Of a stretch of DNA of 64,000 bases, positions 1 through 7,848 are shown piece after piece. Under the pieces are notes generated by a model. That model was not told where the DNA came from and made no database searches. It worked only from the letters and a program-made list of their open reading frames with translations. Made by a program: the position numbers and the translations under genes. Position 1 is the stretch's first letter; the number at the start of each line of letters is the position of its first letter. Source of the DNA: an uncultured Williamsia sp. Lineage in GTDB: Bacteria; Actinomycetota; Actinomycetes; Mycobacteriales; Mycobacteriaceae. The stretch is from NCBI RefSeq assembly GCF_947494875.1, contig NZ_CANLWM010000002.1, forward strand, positions 248,001-312,000, in the 5' to 3' direction.

Positions 1-407
1 TCGCGGACGATGCCGTGGAAGGCGACGTTGGCCGCGGCGACGGCGTCGAGCTGACCGGCCGCGGCGGCGGCCTCCATCTCGTCGCACAACTGCGCCATCC
101 GGTCGATGCGATCAGGAGTGATGCGGGTCGCCGCCCGGCCCGCAGCGAGCGCCTCCAGAGTCATGCGCAGGTCGTAGATCTCGTCGAGGTCGTCGGCGGT
201 GAACGCCGACACCCGTGCACCGCGGTGAGGCAGGACCTCCACCAGGCCCTCGACCTCGAGCTGGCGCAGGGCCTCCCGCACCGGCGTGCGACTGGCCTCG
301 GTGAGCTGCGCGAGTTCGGCCTCGCCGAGCCGCGCGCCGGGACCGTAGCTGCCGTCGAGGATCGCGGCACGGATCGACGAGTACGCCCGGTCGACAGCTC
401 GCTCCAC
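1..407 (-). CDS. GntR/FadR-type transcriptional regulator (3' end outside window)
   Basis: The N-terminal part of a GntR-family repressor is visible. The winged HTH covers about residues 1-75 (AYSSIRAAILDG, then LAELTEASRTPVREALRQLE). It is followed by the start of an FCD-type effector domain (ADDLDEIYDLRMTLEALAAG, then FHGI). The gene runs off the left window edge, so the C-terminus and metal/ligand residues cannot be read. I chose the GTG at 407 because an AGGAG lies five bases upstream; a GTG at 413 overlaps that site. It is divergent from the HMG-CoA-lyase-type gene and shares a 128-bp intergenic region with two GTATGCAAC motifs typical of FadR/VanR-type operators. It is therefore probably the local regulator of that pair and of itself (inference). 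Confidence 0.85.
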   Translation of the reverse strand, partial: MERAVDRAYSSIRAAILDGSYGPGARLGEAELAQLTEASRTPVREALRQLEVEGLVEVLPHRGARVSAFTADDLDEIYDLRMTLEALAAGRAATRITPDRIDRMAQLCDEMEAAAAAGQLDAVAAANVAFHGIVR

Positions 408-425
408 ATCCACTCCTGTCGTCGT

Positions 426-437
426 GTTGTATGCAAC
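426..437. promoter_or_regulatory. GntR-type operator candidate 1
   Basis: GTTGTATGCAAC is a 12-bp near-perfect palindrome (10 of 12 positions symmetric). It begins 19 bp upstream of the GntR GTG. The FadR/VanR group of GntR regulators typically binds sites of the form TTGTATACAA, which this closely matches. Confidence 0.6.
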
Positions 438-499
438 TTAGGTCGACCACCGGAGCAATGCGCGTGTTTTACCGAGATTTCACATGCCGATCGTTGTCT

Positions 500-510
500 C
501 TGTATGCAAC
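500..510. promoter_or_regulatory. GntR-type operator candidate 2
   Basis: CTGTATGCAAC repeats ten bases (TGTATGCAAC) of the first site, 73 bp away and 25 bp before the ATG of the lyase gene. Two identical half-conserved sites between divergent genes suggest cooperative or looping control of both promoters by the GntR protein. Confidence 0.5.
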
Positions 511-535
511 TCACGACCTGGTGCGCGATGGTTGA

Positions 536-1444
536 ATGGCGACCATGACGGTCTCGGGCACACACGTGGTGGAGGTCGGTCCGCGCGACGGGCTGCAGAA
601 CGAGAAGAAGGTCCTCGACGTGGACACCCGCGTCGAGCTGATCAATCGTGCGGTGGACGCTGGCCTGAAGCGCATCGAGACGGTGAGCTTCGTGAACCCG
701 AAGCGGGTGCCGCAGATGGCGGGCGCCGAAGAGGTGATGGCGGGTCTCCCCCGCCGCGACGACGTCAGCTACATCGGACTGGTCCTCAACGAGCGCGGCC
801 TGGACCGCGCGCTCGAGGCCGGGGTCGACGAGGTGAACGTCGTGGTGGTCTGCACCGACGAGTTCAGCGTGCGCAACCAGGGGTGCGACGTGGCCGAGGG
901 CATCGCCCGGTGGGAGCGCATCGCCGAGCGGTCGAAGGCCGCAGGCGTGTTCACCTCCGCGACCCTCGCGGTGTCGTTCGGCTGCCCGTTCAGCGGAGAG
1001 GTGCCCAGCGAGAAGGTGATCGAGATCATCGACCGCGTCGCGCAGTCCGGGCCCGACGAGATCGCGATCGCCGACACCATCGGTGTGGGCGTACCCGCCC
1101 AGGTCCGTGCGCTTCACGACGGGCTGGTCCGTGTCGCCCCCGACGTCCGTCGCCGGTGGCATTTCCACAACACACGCAACAGCGGATACGCGAACGCGCT
1201 CACCGCATTCGACCTCGGCGAATGCGCACTCGACGCGAGCATCGGCGGATTCGGCGGCTGCCCGTTCGCACCCGCCGCGACCGGCAACATCGCCACCGAG
1301 GACCTGCGCTACCAGCTCGAGCGGTCCGGTGTGTCTACCGGCATCGCGCACGACGTCGTCGTCGACGCGGCGACGTGGCTCAGCGCCGAACTCGCGTCGC
1401 CGGTGCAGGCACTGCTGGGCAAGGCCGGAACCTTCCCGGGATGA
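536..1444 (+). CDS. mvaB: Hydroxymethylglutaryl-CoA lyase family protein
   Basis: This 302-residue HMGL-like TIM-barrel protein would cleave 3-hydroxy-3-methylglutaryl-CoA to acetoacetate and acetyl-CoA, the last step of leucine and isoprenoid-acid breakdown. The motif GPRDGLQNE (R17, D18) supplies the catalytic Arg and metal-binding Asp. HFHNTRN supplies His209/His211, and GGFGGCPFAP carries the mobile-loop Cys at 242. Length matches bacterial lyases (about 300). Start is ATG 536; an in-frame ATG at 545 is possible. The stop overlaps the next start (ATGA), so the phosphoesterase is probably translated with it. The close paralogue class, other acyl-CoA lyases, cannot be excluded. It is likely controlled by the divergent GntR regulator. 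Confidence 0.85.
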   Translation: MATMTVSGTHVVEVGPRDGLQNEKKVLDVDTRVELINRAVDAGLKRIETVSFVNPKRVPQMAGAEEVMAGLPRRDDVSYIGLVLNERGLDRALEAGVDEVNVVVVCTDEFSVRNQGCDVAEGIARWERIAERSKAAGVFTSATLAVSFGCPFSGEVPSEKVIEIIDRVAQSGPDEIAIADTIGVGVPAQVRALHDGLVRVAPDVRRRWHFHNTRNSGYANALTAFDLGECALDASIGGFGGCPFAPAATGNIATEDLRYQLERSGVSTGIAHDVVVDAATWLSAELASPVQALLGKAGTFPG

Positions 1445-1953
1445 CGCCGCTGCGGCTGCTCGTCCTCGCCGACACGCACATCCCGAAGCGCGCGAAGCGA
1501 CTCCCCGCGGAGGTGCTCGCCGCGATCGACGAGGCCGACGTCGTGATCCACGCCGGTGACTGGGTGGACCTCGCCACCGTCGATCTGCTGCAGGAACGCT
1601 CGCGGCGACTCGTCGCGTGCTGGGGCAACAACGACGGCCCCGACATCCGCGACCGACTGCCCGAACGCGCGGATGTGACGCTCGGCGGCCTGCGGTTCAC
1701 CGTCGTCCACGAGACCGGCGCGACGCCGGGACGCGAGAAGCGCATGGCGACAGCGTTTCCCGACACCGACATCCTCGTGTTCGGCCACAGCCACATCCCG
1801 TGGGACACGGTGGGCCCCACCGGGATGCGACTGCTCAACCCCGGGTCGCCGACCGACCGCCGCCGGCAACCCCACTGCACGTACATGACCGCCACCGTCG
1901 GCGACGGCGAGCTGACGCAGGTGAGCCTGCACCAGCTCGCCGCTCGGGCCTAA
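1441..1953 (+). CDS. YfcE/MJ0936-type metallophosphoesterase
   Basis: A 170-residue calcineurin-like phosphoesterase. All metal-ligand blocks are visible: LADTHIP near residue 8, HAGDWVD, GNND, a single His in VVHE, and GHSHIPW near the end. Single-domain enzymes of this size hydrolyse phosphodiesters or phosphomonoesters; the natural substrate is unknown. Its ATG overlaps the stop of the lyase gene by four bases, which implies translational coupling. Its TAA overlaps the stop codon of the convergent secreted-protein gene. Confidence 0.85.
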   Translation: MTPLRLLVLADTHIPKRAKRLPAEVLAAIDEADVVIHAGDWVDLATVDLLQERSRRLVACWGNNDGPDIRDRLPERADVTLGGLRFTVVHETGATPGREKRMATAFPDTDILVFGHSHIPWDTVGPTGMRLLNPGSPTDRRRQPHCTYMTATVGDGELTQVSLHQLAARA

Positions 1954-2681
1954 CGCGCGGCGATCGCCCTCAGCGCCGACGCGCGGGACGTGGCACCGAA
2001 GTCGAACACCGGCTTTGTCAGGTGCACGTCCAGAGTGTTGTTCGGACCGGCGATGAGCCCGTTGATGATCGGGGCGAACAGTCCGCAGTCACCCTGGAAC
2101 GGCGGGATCGTGTAGGTGCCCTTCACGTGGGTGTCGGTCGTGTTCTGCTGGAACAGTTCGGTCGCGTCGATGGACCCGGTCAGGTTCGCGGTGGTCGTGG
2201 TCGTCGAGCAGTTGCCACCAGCGGGGACGAGGGTCAGGTCCGAGGAGCCCAGCGAGCCGATACCCAGCGGCGCAACCTTGTCGAGGCGGATCCGGAACGA
2301 CTGCGCGACCTTCAGGTCGAGCGTCGGCTTGTCGGCCGTTCCACCCTGCGTGATGGTGCCGGTCACCTTCGACGGGTCGACGAGAGAGATGGTGAAGGTC
2401 GCCAGCGTCACGGGCCCGAGCTTCAGGGCGGCCGTTGCTTGCGGCAGGTTCAGGGTACCGACGAGGTTCGTCAGGTCGGTCCGCGTCGACAGCGTCGTCG
2501 TACCGAAGGTGACCGGCTGCCCGGTCTTCGAGATCACCGTGGTGGTGTCGGCCGTGAAGGCGATACCCACCGGATAGTCGTCGCCGACATCGGCCTGGGC
2601 CGGCGCCACACCGACCGCCCCCACCGCCGCCGCCGAGAGGGCTGCTGCGACGACGGCGATGACGTGCTTGCGGAATCTCAT
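1950..2681 (-). CDS. Secreted protein of unknown function
   Basis: The protein has 243 residues. A clear Sec signal peptide (MRFRKHV, a long Ala/Val core, AQA-DVG) is cleaved near residue 30. The mature part is Thr/Val/Leu-rich and looks all-beta. It has two Cys pairs' worth of cysteines (GGNCST and QGDCGLF) that could form one disulphide. I recognise no family with certainty. Several other Met codons further upstream in the frame are unlikely starts because the signal peptide fixes the ATG at 2681. The gene is monocistronic, convergent with the phosphoesterase and divergent from the SDR. Confidence 0.8.
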   Translation of the reverse strand: MRFRKHVIAVVAAALSAAAVGAVGVAPAQADVGDDYPVGIAFTADTTTVISKTGQPVTFGTTTLSTRTDLTNLVGTLNLPQATAALKLGPVTLATFTISLVDPSKVTGTITQGGTADKPTLDLKVAQSFRIRLDKVAPLGIGSLGSSDLTLVPAGGNCSTTTTTANLTGSIDATELFQQNTTDTHVKGTYTIPPFQGDCGLFAPIINGLIAGPNNTLDVHLTKPVFDFGATSRASALRAIAAR

Positions 2682-2853
2682 GCTCTGTCCGATCGTGTCC
2701 GGATCGACGCCCCGTGGAGTCGATTGCCGTTGCAAACTAACCGGCGTGATCACGGCTCGATTCAGGATCGATAACAGTTGTGTTGGCGAACTACACAAAC
2801 GTCTGTCCGATTCGTGACGTTTCACAGACGCGGCCCCGACTACCCTCGAGCGG

Positions 2854-3849
2854 GTGAATCCCCTGTTCCGCGGCGTGGACGTCCTCCTCGACCGCGCCGT
2901 GATCCCCGGATACTCCCGCATCGGGTCGGCGGTGCGCCGCCGGTTCTGGGCACCGGATCCCGAACCGTTCGGCGAACCCGTCGACGTGATCGTGACCGGG
3001 GGCAGCTCCGGCCTGGGAGCGGCCACGGCCGTCGGCCTCGCGCGCCTGGGCGCCCGCGTCCACCTGGTCGGGCGGACCGCCGACCGTCTCCACGCCTCGG
3101 CCGATCGCATCCGCGCACGCGTCCCTGCCGCCGATCTGGTCATCCGGCCCTGCGACGTCAGCGACCTCGATGCGGTCGGCCGGCTCGTCGGCGAGGTGAC
3201 CGCCGAACTCGACTCCGTGCATGCGGTGGTCCACAGCGCCGGTGTAATGCCCCCGGAGCGGACGGTCTCGGCGCAGGGACACGAGTCCGCTTTCGCCACG
3301 CACGTTCTCGGGCCGGTCGCGCTGACCGTGGGACTTCTTCCGGTGTTGCGCGCCGGCTCCCGGGTCGTGTTCGTCTCCAGCGGCGGCATGTACCCCGTCC
3401 CCCTGCGCGACACAGATTTCGAATACGAGCACGGCACGTACTCGGGCCTCACCGCCTACGCACGCACGAAGCGGATGCAGGTGGTCGTGGCCGAGCAACT
3501 CGCCGACCGCATCACCGGCGACCGCTCCCCCGTCACCGAGCCCGGTCCCGTCGTCCACAGCATGCATCCGGGCTGGGCAGACACACCCGGTGTCACTGAT
3601 TCGATCCCCGGCTTCGCGAAGGTCGTGGGACCGATCCTGCGCACCGACTCCGACGGCGCGGACACCATCGTGTGGCTGTGCGCGGCCGACGAGGCGGCAC
3701 GGTCGACCGGGTTGTTCTGGCATGATCGCGCACCGCGTCCGACCCACTACCCGTCCTGGCGCAACGACGATCCCGCCGCGCGGGATGCGCTGTGGCACAG
3801 GATTGTCGAGGCTACCGCTGTCGATCCGACAACGCTCGGGCGTGGGTGA
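2854..3849 (+). CDS. Short-chain dehydrogenase/reductase (SDR)
   Basis: This 331-residue NAD(P)-dependent oxidoreductase has the cofactor loop TGGSSGLG (residues 48-55), HSAGV in place of NNAG, a catalytic Ser in VSSGGM, and YARTK (Y202, K206). An N-terminal extension of about 40 residues precedes the Rossmann fold. The C-terminal part (HPGWADTPGV, TIVWLCAADEA, FWHDR) resembles actinobacterial dehydrogenase/reductase SDR family members 12/13-like proteins that act on lipids. The start is GTG. The last 38 bp overlap the convergent small membrane protein. The substrate is unknown. Confidence 0.85.
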   Translation: MNPLFRGVDVLLDRAVIPGYSRIGSAVRRRFWAPDPEPFGEPVDVIVTGGSSGLGAATAVGLARLGARVHLVGRTADRLHASADRIRARVPAADLVIRPCDVSDLDAVGRLVGEVTAELDSVHAVVHSAGVMPPERTVSAQGHESAFATHVLGPVALTVGLLPVLRAGSRVVFVSSGGMYPVPLRDTDFEYEHGTYSGLTAYARTKRMQVVVAEQLADRITGDRSPVTEPGPVVHSMHPGWADTPGVTDSIPGFAKVVGPILRTDSDGADTIVWLCAADEAARSTGLFWHDRAPRPTHYPSWRNDDPAARDALWHRIVEATAVDPTTLGRG

Positions 3850-4234
3850 GGTCGAGGACGAACAACGCGGCGCCCTGCACGATCACCGCCGCGCCGTGGC
3901 CGCGGGCCTGCTCCGGTGTGACGCGACCCCCGAGGTCCGGGGTGTTCTGCGCGAACCATGCCCCGCCCGCGACATAGCCGACGTCGAGTCCGGTGTTCAC
4001 CCACAGGAGTCGGCGTAGCTTCGAGGTGGTCGGTGGCGTCGACTGGCGTGTCGCGACGGCGGCGATGACGAGATCGATCGCCCCCCACGCCGCGTTCTGC
4101 TGCCCGAAGGCCCGCGCCCGAGCAGTCGAGCCGAACACCGCGAGCGCCCCGCCCGCCAGTGTCGACGCCCCGCCCCAGATGGCCAGGCGTCGGGCGAGTC
4201 GCCGCGACACCTCCGGGGCGGGATCGACGGTCAC
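3812..4234 (-). CDS. Small four-helix membrane protein (DUF6992-like)
   Basis: A 140-residue protein with about four hydrophobic segments (around residues 20-34, 48-62, 81-96, 112-132) and an N-terminal Arg-rich cytoplasmic stretch. The GTG start overlaps the TGA of the upstream F420-type oxidoreductase (GTGA, 4231-4234), so the two are probably translated together. Its function is unknown; the family assignment rests on general appearance (WGxIDLxIA, WVNTGLDVGYV). Confidence 0.7.
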   Translation of the reverse strand: MTVDPAPEVSRRLARRLAIWGGASTLAGGALAVFGSTARARAFGQQNAAWGAIDLVIAAVATRQSTPPTTSKLRRLLWVNTGLDVGYVAGGAWFAQNTPDLGGRVTPEQARGHGAAVIVQGAALFVLDLTHARALSDRQR

Positions 4235-5217
4235 GTGAAGGCCCCGATGACCTTGTCGGTGAACAACTCCAGACCCGACCGGTCGTGGGCCGCCTCGACG
4301 AAATAGGTGATCGCGTAGGTCATTCCCTGGCCCTCGGCCGAGCGCAGGCGTTCGACGATCTGGTCCGGCGTCCCGACGAGGGGTCCGCTCGCGAACGACT
4401 CGACCGCGCCGTCGAGGGCCTCGGGTGCGAGGAACGGCCGGTACTGCTCACGGATGCGGTCGACCTTGTCCTGCACCTCGGATTCGGTCGGCGCGATGAC
4501 CACGTTGTAGTTGGCCGACCGGGTGATCGCGTCGAAGTCGGTGCCGACGTCACGGCAGTGGTCGGCGAGGATCAGTGACTTGCGGTCGAAGACGTCGGGG
4601 GTGCCGTCGAAGTTGGTGTACGCGGCGTACTGCGCGGCGATGCGCAGCGTCTTCTTCTCGCCACCACCGGCGATCCACAGCGGGATGCCGTTGTCCTGCA
4701 ACGGCAGCGGGCGGCAGATCGCGCCGTCGACCTGGTAGTGCTTCCCGTCGAGGGCCGCGGTCCCGTCGCGCCACATCTGCCGCATGATCTGTACGCCCTC
4801 GTCGAGCATCGCGATCCGCTCGCCGGCGCGGGGGAAGCCGTATCCGTAGGCCTTCCACTCGTGCTCGTACCAGCCGGCTCCGATCCCCATCTCGACGCGG
4901 CCGCCCGAGATGATGTCGATCGTCGCGGCCTGCTTGGCGAGGTACGCCGGGTTGCGGTAGCCCATGCACGTGCACATCTGGCCGAGGCGGACCCGCGAGG
5001 TGGCGGCCGCGTACGCCGCCATCAGCGACCACGCCTCGTGGGTGGCCTCCTCCGTCGGGATCGGGACGGTGTGGAAGTGGTCGTAGACCCAGATCGACTC
5101 CCATGGGCCCTGGTCGGCGACGGTCGCGATGTCGAGCATCGTCTGCCACTGCTGTGCCGGCTCGATACCGACCAGATCGAGACGCCAACCCTGGGGAACG
5201 AACAGTCCGAAGCGCAT
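4231..5217 (-). CDS. LLM-class F420-dependent oxidoreductase
   Basis: A 328-residue luciferase-like monooxygenase-fold protein. Family marks are the opening MRFGLFVPQGW, WVYDHF, LGQMCTCMGYRNPAYLAKQAATID, the glycine-rich GIGAGWYEHEW, and a C-terminal GTPDQIVERL. Proteins of this type in Mycobacteriales usually use deazaflavin F420 to reduce or oxidise small molecules; FMN use cannot be excluded. The ATG at 5217 gives the canonical N-terminus, although the frame is open far upstream. It is divergent from the homocysteine methyltransferase and leads a two-gene unit with the small membrane protein. Confidence 0.85.
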   Translation of the reverse strand: MRFGLFVPQGWRLDLVGIEPAQQWQTMLDIATVADQGPWESIWVYDHFHTVPIPTEEATHEAWSLMAAYAAATSRVRLGQMCTCMGYRNPAYLAKQAATIDIISGGRVEMGIGAGWYEHEWKAYGYGFPRAGERIAMLDEGVQIMRQMWRDGTAALDGKHYQVDGAICRPLPLQDNGIPLWIAGGGEKKTLRIAAQYAAYTNFDGTPDVFDRKSLILADHCRDVGTDFDAITRSANYNVVIAPTESEVQDKVDRIREQYRPFLAPEALDGAVESFASGPLVGTPDQIVERLRSAEGQGMTYAITYFVEAAHDRSGLELFTDKVIGAFT

Positions 5218-5277
5218 GGATTCCAGCGTAGCCACGGGCGGGATGTGCGACAGTCGATCACCAACGAAGGGACGCCC

Positions 5278-6228
5278 GTGGCACCGTTCCCGACCCAGAT
5301 GTCCGGACTGACGTTCCTCACCGAGGGCGGCCCCGAGACCGAGATCCACTATCGGCACGGCTTCGACCTGCCGGAGTTCGCGATGTTCCCGCTGCTCGAC
5401 GATCCCGACGCTGTCGCGGTGCTGCGGGACATGTACGGGCGCTACCTCGACACGGCCGCTCGCCACGGGTTCGGCGTCCTGATGGCCGGCGTCGACTATC
5501 GGGCGAGTCCCGATTGGGCTGCGAGGCTGGGCTGGTCGTCGGAGGCGTTAACGGACGCGCAGATCCGCGGCATCGAGTTCCTACGCGAGGTCGCCGCCCC
5601 GTACGCCGAGCGCATCCCGTCGATCCTGGTCTCCGGGGTCGTCGGCCCCCGCGAGGACGCCTACGACCCGGCGCGCCAGGTGACCGCAGACGAGGCGCAG
5701 GACTACCACTCGGAGCAGATCGCGACCCTGGCCCGCGCCGAGGTCGACCTCGTGCAGTCACTGACGCTCAGCGCCGTCCCCGAGGCGATCGGGATCGCGC
5801 GCGCCGCCGCGGACGTCGGACTGCCCGTCTCCATCTCGTTCACCCTGGACAACGCCACCCACTGCCTGGCGTCGGGGCCGTCGCTGCGGGAGGCGGTCGA
5901 GACCGTCGACGCCGAGACCGGTGACGCCGCACCCGCGTTCTACGGGATCAACTGCTCGCATCCCCACGAGTTCATCCCCGCGATCGACCCCGGCCCGTGG
6001 TTCCAGCGGGTCCGCAGCCTGCGTCCGAACGCGGCACTGCTGGACAAGATCGAACTGAGTTCACTCGGTCATCTCGAACAGGGCGACCCCGTCGACCTCG
6101 GAGAGCTCATGGGTCAACTGGCGCAGCGCTTCCCGCACATCGACATCTGGGGCGGGTGCTGCGGGACGTGGGACACCCACCTCGAGCAGATCGCGGCGCA
6201 GGTGGCTGCCGTGCGCTCTCACTCCTGA
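5278..6228 (+). CDS. Homocysteine S-methyltransferase family protein
   Basis: A 316-residue Zn-dependent methyltransferase that would transfer a methyl group from S-methylmethionine, SAM or another donor to homocysteine. The three zinc-binding cysteines are present: one in GINCSHP and two in WGGCCGTWDTH near the C-terminus. The N-terminal LTEGGPETEIHY matches the start of the barrel. The GTG at 5278 has a GAAGGGA site at proper spacing; the ATG at 5299 is an alternative. The end overlaps the convergent alkyltransferase-like gene by 10 bp. It stands alone, with no metE/metH neighbour. Confidence 0.85.
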   Translation: MAPFPTQMSGLTFLTEGGPETEIHYRHGFDLPEFAMFPLLDDPDAVAVLRDMYGRYLDTAARHGFGVLMAGVDYRASPDWAARLGWSSEALTDAQIRGIEFLREVAAPYAERIPSILVSGVVGPREDAYDPARQVTADEAQDYHSEQIATLARAEVDLVQSLTLSAVPEAIGIARAAADVGLPVSISFTLDNATHCLASGPSLREAVETVDAETGDAAPAFYGINCSHPHEFIPAIDPGPWFQRVRSLRPNAALLDKIELSSLGHLEQGDPVDLGELMGQLAQRFPHIDIWGGCCGTWDTHLEQIAAQVAAVRSHS

Positions 6229-6524
6229 TCAGGCCACCAGCGCGCGGCGTCGACGTGCACGACTCCGCGCCGGAGCGGCGTGCCCTCGATGTGCCAGTGC
6301 TCCTGCGCGTCGACGACGAGATGCGCGGGCAGAGTGCCGTTCGCGCGGACCACGCGCCACCAGGTGACGGCGGCGCCTTCCCGTGCCATCACTCCCCCGA
6401 CCCCCCGCGGCCCGCCGCGCTGCAGGTACTCCGCGATGTCGCCGTAGGTCATCACCCGACCCGGCGGGATGCGGTCGACGACGTCGAGCACCATCGCCGC
6501 GAACTCCTCCTGCGCCTCACCCAC
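6219..6524 (-). CDS. Alkyltransferase-like protein (ATL, MGMT-like without acceptor Cys)
   Basis: A 101-residue protein homologous to the DNA-binding domain of O6-alkylguanine-DNA alkyltransferase. IPPGRVMTYGDIAEYL is the helix-turn-helix part. Where MGMT has PCHRV, this protein has WWRVV, so the methyl-accepting cysteine is replaced by tryptophan, the mark of ATL proteins. Known ATLs bind O6-alkylguanine and recruit nucleotide excision repair. GTG start. Its 5' side faces the membrane gene across a 75-bp region filled by a 47-bp palindrome. Confidence 0.85.
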   Translation of the reverse strand: MGEAQEEFAAMVLDVVDRIPPGRVMTYGDIAEYLQRGGPRGVGGVMAREGAAVTWWRVVRANGTLPAHLVVDAQEHWHIEGTPLRRGVVHVDAARWWPDQE

Positions 6525-6529
6525 CCGAC

Positions 6530-6576
6530 AATCCGTAGCAGTTCTTCCCGCTCAGCGGGAAGAACTGCTACCGATT
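6530..6576. repeat. Intergenic palindrome, copy 1
   Basis: This is an inverted repeat with 23-bp arms (6530-6552 and 6554-6576) around a single central base; 22 of 23 pairs match. The core is TTCTTCCCGCT/AGCGGGAAGAA, the ends are AATCC.../...CGATT. It occupies almost the whole spacer between two divergent starts, an unusual place for a terminator. A related copy lies at 7081-7125. Confidence 0.8.
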
Positions 6577-6599
6577 CGGGCATCTGTCAGGGTGGGCAC

Positions 6600-7088
6600 A
6601 TGATCGGTCGTCCCGGATGGGTTGTCGCGCGGTGGGTGCGCCGCGCCGCGTGGTGGGTCTTCGTCGTCGTCGCCCTGGTCGCGGGGCGCGTCAGCTGGCT
6701 GAACATCGGCGACGCCGGTGAGGTCACCTACCACGGTTCCTACGCGCCACTGGCCGGCGTCTCTGCGTCGAACGCCTACAGCACGTCCTTGTTGATCAGC
6801 GATGACGTGAACGCAGCGGTCGACTGGGCCGGGCCCGTCACCGCTGTCGCCGTGGCGGTCCTCGTCATCGCCGCGATCGTTCAGGCCGACGCCGCCCGAC
6901 GCGGCGCGCTGATCAGCGTGCTCCTGGTCGCGATCCCCGTCGTCGCCGTCCTCACGGTGATCGCTGCGGTCAACAGCGCGGACGGGATCTCTTCCAGTCC
7001 GACGATCCTCGTCGCCGTCGTGCTCGGCGCGACCGCGGTCCTGGAGGTCGCCACCGTCATCGCCCGACCCACACAGGCCGATCCGTAG
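6600..7088 (+). CDS. Hypothetical membrane protein
   Basis: A 162-residue protein with about four predicted transmembrane helices (near residues 18-32, 75-100, 105-125 and 132-152). A short extracytoplasmic loop between helices 1 and 2 is rich in Gly, Ser and Tyr. No family is recognised. Its stop codon TAG (7086-7088) lies inside the second palindrome, and its 5' flank is the first palindrome, so the gene is bracketed by two copies of one repeat. Confidence 0.7.
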   Translation: MIGRPGWVVARWVRRAAWWVFVVVALVAGRVSWLNIGDAGEVTYHGSYAPLAGVSASNAYSTSLLISDDVNAAVDWAGPVTAVAVAVLVIAAIVQADAARRGALISVLLVAIPVVAVLTVIAAVNSADGISSSPTILVAVVLGATAVLEVATVIARPTQADP

Positions 7089-7125
7089 TGATTGTTCCCG
7101 CTAAGCGGGAAGAAACATTACGGAT
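7081..7125. repeat. Intergenic palindrome, copy 2 (possible bidirectional terminator)
   Basis: Arms 7081-7102 and 7104-7125 flank one base, with 18 of 22 pairs matching. Like copy 1 it begins ATCCGTAG and has the core TTCCCGCT/AGCGGGAA followed by GGATTCG. The stop codons of both convergent genes (TAG 7086-7088, TAA 7118-7120) fall inside it. The stem could terminate both transcripts. Confidence 0.75.
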
Positions 7126-7825
7126 TCGTGCGGAGCGGGGCGCGCTGGCGGCCGTCGGCGTCGAAGTTGGCGGGATCGAGCCAGGTCTCGAAAGCTGTTC
7201 GGATGTCGGGCCATTCGCTGTCGAGGATCGAGAACCACGCCGTGTCCCGGGTGCGACCCTTGTAGACGACGGCCTGTCGGAACGTGCCCTCGTAGGTGAA
7301 CCCCAGCCGCGCCGCAGCCCGGCGGGACGGGTCGTTGAAGCTGTCGCACTTCCACTCGTAGCGGCGGTAGCCGAGCTCGAAGGCGTGCCGCATGAGCAGG
7401 TACTGCGCCTCTGTCGACGCACGCGTTCCCTGGAGCGCCCGCGAGAACATGACGTACCCGACCTCGACCACGCCGTTCGCAGGGTCCTGCCGCATCAACG
7501 CAAGCGTGCCCACCGCACGCCCGGTGCCGGTGTCGACGACGGCGAACAGGAACGGATCCTGTCCGGCAGCAGCAGGTTCCGCCCACGCGCGGAACTCCTC
7601 GATCGTCGCGAACGGGCCGAGCGGGAGGTAGGTCCAGTCGCGGCCGTCCGGAGCCGCCGCGTAGGCGGCGAAGAGGTCATCGGCGTGGCGGTCCGCGTCG
7701 AGCGGCTCGAGGGTGCAGTGCGTCCCCCGTAGGACGGCATTGCTCGGCCGCGGGGGCGGCTGCCAGTCGACGACGTCCTCACCGACCGGCTGACCGAACT
7801 CGTTCGTCCGCGATGCGCTCGTCAC
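7118..7825 (-). CDS. GNAT family acetyltransferase (RimJ/RimL type)
   Basis: A 235-residue N-acetyltransferase. The acetyl-CoA-binding region is degenerate (FSRALQGTRASTEAQYLLMRHAFE). It is followed by WKCDSFNDPSRRAAARLGFTYEG, the typical RimJ/RimL-type motif B, then FR and WFSIL. Substrate unknown; members act on protein N-termini or small amines. The GTG at 7825 is chosen because the frame upstream reads as low-complexity shadow of the neighbouring gene. The TAA is inside the palindrome at 7081-7125. Confidence 0.8.
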   Translation of the reverse strand: MTSASRTNEFGQPVGEDVVDWQPPPRPSNAVLRGTHCTLEPLDADRHADDLFAAYAAAPDGRDWTYLPLGPFATIEEFRAWAEPAAAGQDPFLFAVVDTGTGRAVGTLALMRQDPANGVVEVGYVMFSRALQGTRASTEAQYLLMRHAFELGYRRYEWKCDSFNDPSRRAAARLGFTYEGTFRQAVVYKGRTRDTAWFSILDSEWPDIRTAFETWLDPANFDADGRQRAPLRTNP

Positions 7826-7848
7826 GCGGGTGATCGTCCCATGACTCG

